Shown here: positions 25,998-35,516 of the stretch, in pieces | Layout: each line of letters begins with the position of its first letter | Numbering within the stretch: the first letter of the stretch is position 1 | NCBI RefSeq assembly: GCF_002872335.1 | Contig: NZ_NJAG01000006.1 | Span: forward strand, 1-64,000 | Length of the DNA: 64,000 bases | Reading direction: 5' to 3' | Source: Siphonobacter sp. BAB-5405 | Lineage (GTDB): Bacteria > Bacteroidota > Bacteroidia > Cytophagales > Spirosomataceae | Notes under the pieces: generated by a model | Told to the model about the DNA's origin: nothing | The model's database searches: none | Seen by the model: the letters and a program-made list of their open reading frames with translations, nothing else | Made by a program: the position numbers and the translations under genes

Positions 25998-28610
25998 TTA
26001 TTTTTTCGGGCTGGTCGTTGGTTTACCACCGCCAGCGGGTGCTCCGCCGGAAGGTGTACTACCGCCCGAAGACTGGCCGCCACTACCGTTCTGCATGCCT
26101 GCTCCAGTATCATTTCCACCCCCATCTTTCACGTCGTCGTTCTGGATGGATTTTGCCCGGCGGCGGGGAGCCTGCATACTCATTTTGCCAATCTTGTAAC
26201 TGAAAGTCAGCCGTACACCCCGGTTGTACATGTACATGTTGTTGACCTGCGTAAACTGTGGCGACGTCAGCTCCGTTTTCATCCGAATGTTGGACGACAG
26301 GAAGTTCTCGGCCGCAATACCAATACTGCCTTTCTTGTTGGCGAAATCTTTCCGGATACCTAAGTTATAGAACCCAAAACCGGCCATCCGACCCTGTAAT
26401 TGTACCTGCGGTCCCCGCATCATACCGAAGCCCTGAATACCCCATCCCTTACCCAGGGTCGCCTGGATACGGCTACCAAAATCGACGTTGACGCCCGAAT
26501 TTTCAATGTTAATCGACAAACCGTCCAGTCCTGTAGTCGTACCCTGAAGTTTGGTATAGTAACTGTTCGTAAAGAAGTCGAGGCTGAACTTGGACGAGAG
26601 GTCATACTTGAAAAACAGGTTGACCCCTAAAGCATGTTCTGAACCAATGTTTTCGAACGTCGTCAGGATGGCTCCGGCCAGTGTATCGAGGGGCGTCCGA
26701 ACCTGCGTAATCGAGTTGTTGGTAAACCGACCAAACACCGCCGCATTGAAGAAGGCTTTGTTGAAAGTATTGCTGTAGCCCAGCTCCACGTTGTCCGTCA
26801 ACTCCGGGCGTAACAAGGGATTTCCCATCGTTACGTTCTGGGGGTTGGCGGCGTTGAAGTTAGGGTTCAGCTGCTGAATCCCCGGACGCTGAATCCGGCG
26901 GTTGTAGGCCAGTTTCACCATCCCCGTTTTTAAGGCTTTGGAGATGTTAAGGCTTGGTACGAAATTGCTGTAATTCGGAATGGCGATGGACGCATCGGTA
27001 TTCGAGCGGGCGTCGATAGCCGTGTACTCGTACCGCGTACCAACTTTGAAGGTGTACTTGTTTTTCGTCGTATACGTGTAGGAGGCGTAACCCGCGGCAA
27101 TGTTCTGGTTGTAATCCAGGAAACCTTTGGGATTATTTTCCTGCGGGAAATAGTTGCCCGTAGGTCCAGCCAGCAGGTACTCGTAATCACTGTTCACTTT
27201 CCGCATGATACCTTTCAAACCAAATTCCAGCATCTGGTTTTTCTGGATGGGCGTCTGGTAATCGGTTTGCAGGGTAAACTCCTGATTGACGTTATCATTC
27301 AGATTTCGCTGACGACCCGTCAGGGATTCTCCCGAGAGCAGATCAGCGTCGAAGTTGTTCACCATGTCGTTACGGCTGTACAACGCCGATACACTCCATT
27401 CCTGCTGAGGCTTGAAAATGTGCAGGTAGTCAATGTTGGCATCAATGGTACCCGAATTGTTTTTCGTCGTGACGTTCCGGTTTTGCGTACCCGTCATAGT
27501 TCCGTTGGTAAACAGTTCCGTCAGGTAATCCTGATCGACATTCCGGTTCCGCAGGCCGTAGCGAATACCGGCCGTAATGCTCTGGTTTTTGGAAATATCG
27601 TAATCCCAGCCCAGGTTGTAGCGGCCCATCAAACCGCGGGTCATGCCTTCGCCCGTCTGACGCGACAGGAGGGTATTACCACCCACCTGACTGGTTTGAT
27701 CGAGCGTAGAGAGCGTTTTGACGTTGTACTCCGCCCGGCCAAAGCCGCCCAGCGTGAAGCCCATTTTTCCCTGCCGATAGTTACCGTTCAGGCCCAGGTT
27801 CGCTCCCCGGTTACCCACGCCCGTATCCAGGTTCAGGTTGAAACCCTGTAAGTTATTTTTCTTCGTGATGATGTTGATGATCCCGCCGGAACCTTCCGCG
27901 TCGTATTTGGCCGAAGGTGAAGTGATGACTTCCACCGTAGCAATCTGGTCGGCGGGAATCTGCTTGAGAGCATCCGCTACACTACTGGCGACAATCGTGG
28001 AAGGTTTGTTATTGATCAGTACGCGAATGTTACTGCTACCCCGCATCGAAACGTTTCCGTCCAGATCGACCGAAAGCATGGGTACTTTGCGTAAAATATC
28101 GGAAGCGTCACCCCCTTTGGAGGAGATGTCTTTTTCGGCGTTATAAACCAGGCGGTCTACCTTTTCCTCAATCAAGGCTTTCTGACCCGTTACGGTAACT
28201 TCCTGAAGCGTTTTGGAATCGCCTGTTAGTTTGATGACACCCAGCGTTACATCCTGAATAACGTTCAGCGGCTCAATCGATTTGGTTTCGTATCCCACAA
28301 ATGAAATTTGCAGGCGGTAGTTACCGGGGGTCACGTTACTGATCGTAAACTGACCCTTACCATCGGCCACCGTGCCCGTTACCAGTTGGTTGGTCGATCG
28401 GTTGAATAAGGCAACGCTGGCAAATTCTACGGGTTTGCCGCCGGTAGAGTCAACCAGGAATCCCGTCACCACGGGATTTTTAGGAGCAGCGGGCTGCGTG
28501 GAGTCGGCAGCGACCGGCTGTACAGAAAGGGAGTCGATGGGTACTTGTGCGTAACCGTGACTCAAACCGAATAGGGCTCCAAAGGATAGGGTAAATACGT
28601 ATCGTTTCAT
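25998..28610 (-). CDS. TonB-dependent receptor with carboxypeptidase-regulatory-like domain (OMP_b-brl_3 type)
   Basis: An 870-residue outer-membrane protein. It has a signal peptide (1-21, ending GYAQ), a carboxypeptidase-regulatory-like domain (about 45-130), a plug (about 130-235, with RGSSNIRVLINNKPS and SPSAKYDAEGSGGIINI), and an outer-membrane barrel of the OMP_b-brl_3 family. It is not a SusC: there is no SusD partner and the ALSGKIAGV block is absent. After the last strand (near FSYKIGKM) it carries a tail of about 50 residues rich in Gly and Ser. It is divergent from the OmpR-type regulator at 28802 and may be part of the same circuit. The ATG at 28610 directly precedes the signal peptide. 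Confidence 0.87.
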   Translation of the reverse strand: MKRYVFTLSFGALFGLSHGYAQVPIDSLSVQPVAADSTQPAAPKNPVVTGFLVDSTGGKPVEFASVALFNRSTNQLVTGTVADGKGQFTISNVTPGNYRLQISFVGYETKSIEPLNVIQDVTLGVIKLTGDSKTLQEVTVTGQKALIEEKVDRLVYNAEKDISSKGGDASDILRKVPMLSVDLDGNVSMRGSSNIRVLINNKPSTIVASSVADALKQIPADQIATVEVITSPSAKYDAEGSGGIINIITKKNNLQGFNLNLDTGVGNRGANLGLNGNYRQGKMGFTLGGFGRAEYNVKTLSTLDQTSQVGGNTLLSRQTGEGMTRGLMGRYNLGWDYDISKNQSITAGIRYGLRNRNVDQDYLTELFTNGTMTGTQNRNVTTKNNSGTIDANIDYLHIFKPQQEWSVSALYSRNDMVNNFDADLLSGESLTGRQRNLNDNVNQEFTLQTDYQTPIQKNQMLEFGLKGIMRKVNSDYEYLLAGPTGNYFPQENNPKGFLDYNQNIAAGYASYTYTTKNKYTFKVGTRYEYTAIDARSNTDASIAIPNYSNFVPSLNISKALKTGMVKLAYNRRIQRPGIQQLNPNFNAANPQNVTMGNPLLRPELTDNVELGYSNTFNKAFFNAAVFGRFTNNSITQVRTPLDTLAGAILTTFENIGSEHALGVNLFFKYDLSSKFSLDFFTNSYYTKLQGTTTGLDGLSINIENSGVNVDFGSRIQATLGKGWGIQGFGMMRGPQVQLQGRMAGFGFYNLGIRKDFANKKGSIGIAAENFLSSNIRMKTELTSPQFTQVNNMYMYNRGVRLTFSYKIGKMSMQAPRRRAKSIQNDDVKDGGGNDTGAGMQNGSGGQSSGGSTPSGGAPAGGGKPTTSPKK

Positions 28611-28745
28611 TGCTTTTGGTCCAGGAAAGGAACGATACAAAAGTGATACCAATCCCTGGGGCCAGGAAATGAATCTTACCGAGTGCCGCCTTCGAACGGA
28701 CGAATGCCCATTTCCGCCGGAAGAAAGCGGGGACGAGGGGATGCA

Positions 28746-28764
28746 CAGATTTTAGACAGAATTG
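28746..28764. promoter_or_regulatory. candidate response-regulator box in the divergent promoter
   Basis: CAGATTTT (28746-28753) and CAGAATTG (28757-28764) are direct repeats 11 bases apart, 38 bases before the regulator ATG. The same layout occurs at 30878-30896 before the efflux operon. Phased 11-bp direct repeats are typical of OmpR/PhoB-type binding sites. Confidence 0.5.
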
Positions 28765-28801
28765 ATGCGTTATTTAGGGATCAGAACTTTGGAAATGACC
28801 T

Positions 28802-29488
28802 ATGAAGATTCTACTGGTAGAAGACGAAACGTTGTTATCCGACAGCATTCGTTCGGCGTTGGTGCAGGAAGGTTTTTCCTGCGAAACGGCATTATCGTTT
28901 CAGGAAGCCCGCGAAAAACTGGCGGATAAAATCTATGATATTGTCGTATTGGACATCAATTTGCCCGGTGGACTGGGTTTCGATCTTTTCGGCGATATCC
29001 AGAGTATGGACTCGCATCCGGGTGTACTGATCATCTCGGTACGGAATAGCCTGGACGACAAATTACGCGGCCTTAACCTCGGGGCCGATGATTATCTGGT
29101 AAAGCCTTTTCACCTCGATGAACTACTGGCCCGGATCCGCAGTATCATTCGCCGCCGCTACCCCCAGGACTCCGAAGAGCTGGTGTATCACAACCTCTCG
29201 TACGATCTGGCTACGAATCAGGTACGCGTAAACGGGCAGGAACTAAAGCTGACGCACAGTCAGTTACGGATTCTGTATTATTTGCTGGTGAATAAAAACC
29301 GGACGGTTTCCAAAGAGTCGCTGTCCGACTACGTCCTGAAGGACGATATTGATATGGTTGATTCTTTCGATTACATCTACACCCATATCAAAAACCTCCG
29401 GCAGAAACTCAAGAAAGAAGGTTGTGAAGTCAGCATCGTGACGATGTACGGCATGGGCTATACCTTAAAGAAATCCGATGGCAATTAA
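28802..29488 (+). CDS. OmpR/PhoB family response regulator
   Basis: A 228-residue regulator. The receiver domain (1-118) has the acidic pair Glu7-Asp8, phospho-acceptor Asp51 (VVLDINLP) and Lys101 in DDYLVKPF. The winged-helix DNA-binding domain (about 130-225) ends with the usual VSIVTMYGMGYTLK hairpin. The kinase gene overlaps it by 11 bases. The likely targets are its own divergent promoter and the RND operon, which share a repeat motif (28746-28764 and 30838-30896). Confidence 0.93.
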   Translation: MKILLVEDETLLSDSIRSALVQEGFSCETALSFQEAREKLADKIYDIVVLDINLPGGLGFDLFGDIQSMDSHPGVLIISVRNSLDDKLRGLNLGADDYLVKPFHLDELLARIRSIIRRRYPQDSEELVYHNLSYDLATNQVRVNGQELKLTHSQLRILYYLLVNKNRTVSKESLSDYVLKDDIDMVDSFDYIYTHIKNLRQKLKKEGCEVSIVTMYGMGYTLKKSDGN

Positions 29489-30815
29489 TCAGTACAGTAA
29501 ACGCTTCATTACGAAGATCAAGAAGGTCTACGTTGTAGCCCTGCCCATTCTGCTCGTCCTGACGATTTTATTCAACAACCTGGTCATTGATTTTTACTAT
29601 AAAGTCATTTATCGAAACCGGTTCAAGGCTCAGGCCGAGGAGGTGGTTTCGTACGTGGAACTGACGGGTTCGTTTCCCAAAACAGAGGGCGTTTCTTACC
29701 GGCCCCTTCCACCGGATACCAAACCGTATTCCTACTTCGAATACCATTTCTTCGACGTCGTGACCGTGGACAGCGATTTCTGGTCGATCCTTTTTTTTAA
29801 TCAGCACCTGAACAACAAGCGGATCAAGGAATTCACGACGACGGCCAAAATCAAAAATCGCTGGTACGAACTGAAGATTACCAAAATCGAGCTAAATGAA
29901 CCGGGTGGTCCTGAAAATGAGGCGGTTTGGTTTGCGGTGGCCTTCTCACTGATCTTATTCTTCCTGCTGAACTGGGGCTTTTTCCAGTTTAATCTCAACC
30001 GGGTTTCGTACAATCTCTGGCGGCCTTTTTATCAGAATCTCCGACGGATTAACTCGTATCACATTCGCAACAAGGAGCCGCTGCAACTGAAAGATACGCA
30101 CATCCGGGAGTTTGAATTGTTCAATCAGGCCATTCTGGATTTCACGACCAAGACCCAGAGTGCTTACAATCAATTGCGGGAGTTTACCGAAAATACGGCT
30201 CACGAGCTGCAAACACCCCTGAGTATTCTGCTGGCTAAAGTCGAACTGATTCTGAAGCGAACCAGTCTGGAGTCGGAAAACCGGAAGGAGCTGCTGGACA
30301 TTAAAAAGACGATTGTCCGGCTGTCGGGTATCCATAAAGGACTCAATCTACTATCCCGAATCCGCAGCATTCAGTACGCTGGCAACATTGAAAAAAAGGA
30401 AATCAATCTCAATGAACTAGTCCGGGAAAGCCTGGAAACCTACGAAGAACTCATCGAGTACCGCAACCTCACCGTGACCTTGCAGGCAGATACGCCCGTA
30501 TTGCTCAGCACCAACGAAGAACTGGTACGGATTTTAGTAGATAATCTGCTGCGAAATGCCGTGCAACACAATGTAAATCAGGGAGAAATTACCATCAGTC
30601 TGACGAGCCGTGGCTTTGAGATGAGTAATACCGGATCAGTCGTGGAGGGGAGGACCGAGGATTTATTTGCCCGGTATCATACCAAGTCTACGGATAATGG
30701 CCGACTGGGGTTGGGACTCGCCATTGTAGAAGCGATTTGTGAAACGCTCGACTTTCATTGTGCGTATGCCTACCAGCACTCGCAACACGTGATTCGGATT
30801 CACTGGCAAAAATAA
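29478..30815 (+). CDS. sensor histidine kinase
   Basis: A 445-residue membrane kinase and the partner of the OmpR-type regulator. Two transmembrane segments (about 18-36 and 148-166) frame a periplasmic sensor of about 110 residues. The dimerisation domain has His242 in TENTAHELQTPLS. The ATP-binding domain has the N-box LVDNLLRNAVQHN and a GLGLAI G2 motif; the G1 region is reduced, with no DxGxG seen (TGSVVEG instead). The gene overlaps the regulator gene and is followed, after 200 bases, by the efflux operon. Confidence 0.9.
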   Translation: MAINQYSKRFITKIKKVYVVALPILLVLTILFNNLVIDFYYKVIYRNRFKAQAEEVVSYVELTGSFPKTEGVSYRPLPPDTKPYSYFEYHFFDVVTVDSDFWSILFFNQHLNNKRIKEFTTTAKIKNRWYELKITKIELNEPGGPENEAVWFAVAFSLILFFLLNWGFFQFNLNRVSYNLWRPFYQNLRRINSYHIRNKEPLQLKDTHIREFELFNQAILDFTTKTQSAYNQLREFTENTAHELQTPLSILLAKVELILKRTSLESENRKELLDIKKTIVRLSGIHKGLNLLSRIRSIQYAGNIEKKEINLNELVRESLETYEELIEYRNLTVTLQADTPVLLSTNEELVRILVDNLLRNAVQHNVNQGEITISLTSRGFEMSNTGSVVEGRTEDLFARYHTKSTDNGRLGLGLAIVEAICETLDFHCAYAYQHSQHVIRIHWQK

Positions 30816-30837
30816 AAATTACAATTTTTTAATAATC

Positions 30838-30896
30838 GACAAATTGGTCAATAAGGTTGACAAATTGGGCAATCCGTCAGATTTTCGACAGATTTT
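30838..30896. promoter_or_regulatory. phased direct repeats upstream of the RND operon (candidate operator)
   Basis: GACAAATTGG occurs at 30838-30847 and 30859-30868 (21-base step), then CAGATTTT at 30878-30885 and 30889-30896 (11-base step). These are one and two turns of the helix. The last pair matches the box at 28746-28764. It lies 121 bases before the adaptor start. Confidence 0.6.
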
Positions 30897-31016
30897 GGGG
30901 CTTCTTTTGGGTGTCGGAATCGGACAATCGATGGTTGTGAGAAAGGAGAGGAAACAAATTTTTCAAATGGTTGGTTGTCATTCCTGGTATAATACAAGTT
31001 TTAATAGCTGAGAGTA

Positions 31017-32224
31017 ATGCATTTCATCCCATCTCAATCGTCGTCTTTCCGAACCAGGCTCGCTGGAAAAATGGGTCTCTGCCTATTGGTACTGGCCGTG
31101 GCTTGCGGAAAAAAAGATGAACAGAAGCAGGGGGCACAACAAGCCCCGGCAGCTCCTAAAGAATATCCCGTTATTACGGTAGCCGCTCAACCCACGGATG
31201 TGTATACCGACTATCCGGCAACCATGCAGGGCCAGCAAAACGTAGAAATCCGACCGAAAATCGACGGCTATATTGATCACATTTACGTAGACGAAGGAGC
31301 CCTGGTTCGTAAAGGACAGGTACTCTTCCGCATCAGTGCTCCCCAGTACGAGCAGGAAGTACGCACGGCTCAGGCCAGCATCAAAATTGCTCAGGCCGAC
31401 GTGAATGCGGCTCAGATGCAGGTGAACAAAGTGAAACCTCTCGTGGAGAAAGACATCATTAGTCACTACGAGCTGGAGTCGGCGGAGTACACCCTGCAAT
31501 CCCGGCAGGCAGCTCTGGCTCAGGCCAAGGCTACGCTGGCGAATGCCAATACGAACCTGAGTTACACGAAAGTGGTGAGTCCGGTGGATGGTGTCATTGG
31601 TCTGCTGCCCCTCAAGTTGGGTAGTTTAGTAAGCCCCACCACAACGACGCCGCTAACAACCGTAGCCAATACGGGCAACGTGTACGCCTACTTTTCCCTC
31701 AATGAGAAACAATTACTGGACTTCTTCCGCGACGTAAAAGGAAATACGCTCCAGCAACGGTTGGCCACTTTACCGGCGGTATCGCTAGTACTGGCTGATG
31801 GAACGGTATACTCGCACAAAGGTCGTGTCGAAACGGCCAGCGGTCTGATCAGTACCGAAACGGGTTCGGCCAACTTCCGGGCGACGTTCCCCAACCCCGA
31901 AGGTTCCTGCGGAGTGGGAGTACGGGTCAGGTGCGGGTTTCTTCCCACATTGATAACGCTCTGCTGATTCCCCAGAAAGCTACGTACGAATTGCAGGGCA
32001 AACGTCTGGTGTATCAGGTGGTTGAGGGTAATAAAGTGAAGAGTGTGGAAATTCAGGTACGACCCACGACCGACGGACAATCGTTCATTGTGCAACAGGG
32101 ACTAAAAGCGGGTGATCGGGTAGTTACGGAGGGCATTACCGCCTTACGGGATGACGTGGAAATCAAGCCAGCGGCTCCGCAGGCGGATTCTACGGCCACT
32201 GCTGCCGATACGACGCGAAAGTAA
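31017..32224 (+). pseudogene. RND efflux periplasmic adaptor (AcrA/MexA type), frameshifted
   Basis: The gene codes for a membrane-fusion lipoprotein (lipobox LAVAC near residue 31) with a biotinyl-lipoyl-like hairpin domain (VEIRPKIDGYIDHIYVDEGA) and the matching RATLANANTNLSYTKVVSPVDG return. At about 31904-31906 the frame breaks. The first frame ends at 31967 with an unrelated tail; the second frame, shifted as if one base were missing, continues with LRSGSTGQVRVSS and runs to 32224 with the membrane-proximal beta-barrel domain. A missing T in GGT(T)TCCTG would explain it. It could be a sequencing error, a recent mutation or a phase-variable site. The pump and outer channel genes downstream are intact, so the adaptor should be needed. 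Confidence 0.88.
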
Positions 32225-32289
32225 GAGCGGTTTAGAGCAGACGGCTTAGCGGCAGACGCCGGAGCCTTCCACGCACAACCTCATTTAAT

Positions 32290-35200
32290 ATGTTTAGAAA
32301 ATTCATTGAACGGCCGGTATTATCCACCGTTATCTCCATCATTATTGTCATGCTGGGCGTGCTGGGGTTAATTACCCTGCCCGTTTCCCAGTACCCCGAA
32401 ATTGCTCCGCCGACCGTACAGGTGCAGGCGACGTATACGGGGGCCAACGCCAGCGTGGTACTGTCCAGTGTGATTGTACCGCTGGAAGAACAGATCAACG
32501 GGGTAGAAGACATGATGTATATGACTTCTACGGCAGCCAACGACGGTACCGCCACCATTACCATTTACTTCAAACTGGGTACGAACCCTGATTTGGCTGC
32601 AGTAAACGTGCAGAACCGGGTATCCCGGGCGACGAGTTTGCTACCGCAGGAAGTAACGCGGTCGGGGGTAATCACCAGCAAGCGGCAAAGTAGTAACGTA
32701 CTGATCTTTACCCTGTACAGTAAAAACAAGGCCTACGATGCTACGTTTTTGCAAAACTACGCCAACATCAACATCGTACCCCAGCTCAAACGGGTAACCG
32801 GGGTAGGGGATGCGAGTGCGTTCGGTTTGCGGGATTACGCCATGCGGATCTGGCTGAAACCGGACGTGATGGCTACGTACGGCCTTATCCCCGATGACGT
32901 ATCAGCGGCTTTGGCGGAACAAAACGTGGAAGCGGCTCCGGGTCAGTTCGGGGAAAGCAGTGACCAGTCGTTCCAGTACGTCATCAAATACCCGGGCCGT
33001 CTGAAAGACCCCGGTCAGTTTGAAAACATGATTATTCGCTCGACGCCGGGTGGACAGGTACTGCGATTACGGGATATTGCCCGGGTGGAATTGGGAGCCC
33101 AGAGCTACGCCAGTATTTCGACGTCGCAGGGGTATCCTTCAGTAGCTCTGGCGGTTAACCAGACGGCGGGTTCGAATGCTCAGGAAGTCATCGAAAACTC
33201 CCTGAAAGTAATCAAGGAAGCGGAAAAATCATTCCCTTCCGGGGTTCACTACGCCGAGCTACTCAACGCCAACAACTTCCTGGATGCTTCCATTGAAAAG
33301 GTAATTCACACGCTGATCGAGGCCTTCATCCTTGTATTTATCGTGGTATTTATCTTCCTGCAGGATTTCCGTTCGACGCTCATTCCAGCCATTGCTGTAC
33401 CCGTCGCGATTGTTGGTACGTTCTTCTTCCTGAACCTGTTTGGATTCACGATTAACTTGTTGACACTCTTTGCTTTGGTACTGGCCATTGGTATCGTAGT
33501 GGATGATGCCATTGTCGTAGTGGAGGCCGTGCACGCCAAGCTCGACGAAGGGTATCAGTCAGCCCGCAAGGCTTCCATCGACGCCATGAGCGAAATCAGC
33601 GGAGCTATCATCTCCATTACGCTGGTGATGGCGGCCGTATTCGTACCGGTAAGTTTTATCGGTGGCTCGACGGGGGTATTCTACAAACAGTTCGGGTTAA
33701 CGCTGGCGATTTCGATTATTCTTTCGGCCATCAACGCCCTGACGCTGAGTCCGGCCCTGTGTGCCCTGCTGCTGAAACCGCACAACAAGGAGCACCACAA
33801 GAAAGGATTCATGCAGCGTTTTTACACGGCGTTCAATACCGGTTTTGATGCCGTTACGGAAAAGTACAAGCGTTCAGTAACCTTCCTTTCAGCGAAAAAA
33901 TGGATTGCCTTAGGCAGTATTGCCGTGTTTGCTGGAATCTTCGTCTGGTTGCTTCGATCAACGCCCTCGGGCTTCGTTCCTAATGAAGATCAGGGAACCA
34001 TCTTCGCCAACATTACGCTACCTCCGGCTTCTTCCGTAGAGCGTACCACGGCCATTGGGGATGAAGTAGACCGCATTGCCCGCGAAATGCCCGCCGTACG
34101 GTTCACGACGCGTCTGGCCGGACGGAGTATCATTAGTGGGAACGGTAGTTCATACGGGATGGTCATTATTGGGTTGAAAGACTGGAAAGAACGCCCGGAT
34201 AAGGATAACAATGCCGTAATCCGGGATCTGTTTGCCAAAACGGCTCACATTCGCGGGGCTGAAATCGTGTTCTTCTCGCCACCGACCATTCAGGGTTTTG
34301 GTACCAGCAACGGGTTTGAGTTACAGTTGCAGGACCGGGCAGGTGGAACCATCGAAAAGCTGTTCCAGGTCGAGAAAGATTTCATGGCCGCTTTGTTGAA
34401 ACGTCCGGAAATTCAATTTGCCACGACCACCTTTAACCCGACGTTCCCGCAGTATCAGGTCAACGTAAATGTGGCCCGTACCAAAGAAGCCGGATTAACG
34501 GTCAACGCCGTACTGAGTGCCTTACAAGGGTATTTTGGTGGGGTGTACGCTTCCAACTTTAACCAGTTTGGTAAACAATATCGGGTGATGATTCAGGCTG
34601 ATCCGGCGTACCGGGCCAGTCCCCAGAACCTGAATTCCGTATACATCCGTAATACGAGCGGTACGATGGCTCCCATTTCCGAATTCGTGACGATGGAGCG
34701 GGTGTACGGACCGGAAACGATCACCCGGTTTAACCTCTTCACGTCGGTATCCATTACGGGTACGCCGAAGCCGGGTTACAGTTCCGGGGATGCCATTAAA
34801 GCGATTCAGGAAGTGGCTGCGACTACGCTGCCCCAAGGATACGGCTACGAATTTTCGGGGATGACCCGGGAAGAGTTAACCAGCGGTGGACAGACCATTT
34901 ACATCTTTATCCTGTGTCTGGTCTTCGTGTACTTCCTGCTGAGTGCTCAGTACGAAAGCTACATTCTGCCCCTGGCGGTACTGCTTTCACTGCCCGTTGG
35001 TCTGGCCGGAACGTTCATTTTCGCCAACCTCTTCGACATCAATAATAACATTTACCTCCAGATCACGCTCATTATGTTGATTGGTCTGTTGGCGAAGAAT
35101 GCGATTTTGATTGTGGAGTACGCCGTCGAACGACGACGACACGGCATGAGCATCGTGCAGGCCGCCGTAGAGGGTGCCCAGGCCCGTTTACGCCCGATTC

Positions 35201-35448
35201 TGATGACATCCTTTGCCTTCATTCTGGGTCTGGTACCCCTGGCGGTTTCTACTGGGGCCGGAGCTTTAGGAAACCGTTCCATTGGTACGGGAGCCGTCGG
35301 CGGGATGTTGATTGGTACTCTGTTTGGCGTCTTCGTGATTCCGGTTCTGTTCATCATCTTCCAGTCTTTGCAGGAACGCATCAGTGGAACGCCGGATCAA
35401 CTGAAAACGGAGGAAAAATCACACGCCGACCTGATGGCCGGAAACTAA
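32290..35448 (+). CDS. RND efflux transporter permease (AcrB/HAE1 family)
   Basis: A 1,052-residue inner-membrane proton-driven multidrug pump. It starts FRKFIERPVLSTVISI, has two sets of helices separated by two large periplasmic loops, and the essential aspartates of helix 4 in the LAIGIVVDDAIVVVEAV block (about residues 397-413). Length and layout match AcrB/MexB. It follows the frameshifted adaptor by 65 bases and precedes the outer-membrane channel gene, forming a classic three-part pump. It is probably under control of the OmpR-type system upstream. Confidence 0.94.
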   Translation: MFRKFIERPVLSTVISIIIVMLGVLGLITLPVSQYPEIAPPTVQVQATYTGANASVVLSSVIVPLEEQINGVEDMMYMTSTAANDGTATITIYFKLGTNPDLAAVNVQNRVSRATSLLPQEVTRSGVITSKRQSSNVLIFTLYSKNKAYDATFLQNYANINIVPQLKRVTGVGDASAFGLRDYAMRIWLKPDVMATYGLIPDDVSAALAEQNVEAAPGQFGESSDQSFQYVIKYPGRLKDPGQFENMIIRSTPGGQVLRLRDIARVELGAQSYASISTSQGYPSVALAVNQTAGSNAQEVIENSLKVIKEAEKSFPSGVHYAELLNANNFLDASIEKVIHTLIEAFILVFIVVFIFLQDFRSTLIPAIAVPVAIVGTFFFLNLFGFTINLLTLFALVLAIGIVVDDAIVVVEAVHAKLDEGYQSARKASIDAMSEISGAIISITLVMAAVFVPVSFIGGSTGVFYKQFGLTLAISIILSAINALTLSPALCALLLKPHNKEHHKKGFMQRFYTAFNTGFDAVTEKYKRSVTFLSAKKWIALGSIAVFAGIFVWLLRSTPSGFVPNEDQGTIFANITLPPASSVERTTAIGDEVDRIAREMPAVRFTTRLAGRSIISGNGSSYGMVIIGLKDWKERPDKDNNAVIRDLFAKTAHIRGAEIVFFSPPTIQGFGTSNGFELQLQDRAGGTIEKLFQVEKDFMAALLKRPEIQFATTTFNPTFPQYQVNVNVARTKEAGLTVNAVLSALQGYFGGVYASNFNQFGKQYRVMIQADPAYRASPQNLNSVYIRNTSGTMAPISEFVTMERVYGPETITRFNLFTSVSITGTPKPGYSSGDAIKAIQEVAATTLPQGYGYEFSGMTREELTSGGQTIYIFILCLVFVYFLLSAQYESYILPLAVLLSLPVGLAGTFIFANLFDINNNIYLQITLIMLIGLLAKNAILIVEYAVERRRHGMSIVQAAVEGAQARLRPILMTSFAFILGLVPLAVSTGAGALGNRSIGTGAVGGMLIGTLFGVFVIPVLFIIFQSLQERISGTPDQLKTEEKSHADLMAGN

Positions 35449-35455
35449 TATAAAT

Positions 35456-35494
35456 GGTACGGAAGGATAAATGTTGGATGAACCCTTCCGTACC
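35456..35494 (+). promoter_or_regulatory. 11-bp stem between the pump and channel genes
   Basis: GGTACGGAAGG (35456-35466) pairs with CCTTCCGTACC (35484-35494), just before the channel start at 35517. With no T-run it is more likely an mRNA stability or translation element than a terminator. Confidence 0.45.
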
Positions 35495-35516
35495 CTTACC
35501 ATTGACCAGTAAATTT

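Noticed and set aside
27267-27851. 194-codon rightward frame
   Set aside because: It is antisense to the TonB-dependent receptor, whose translation is clearly right.
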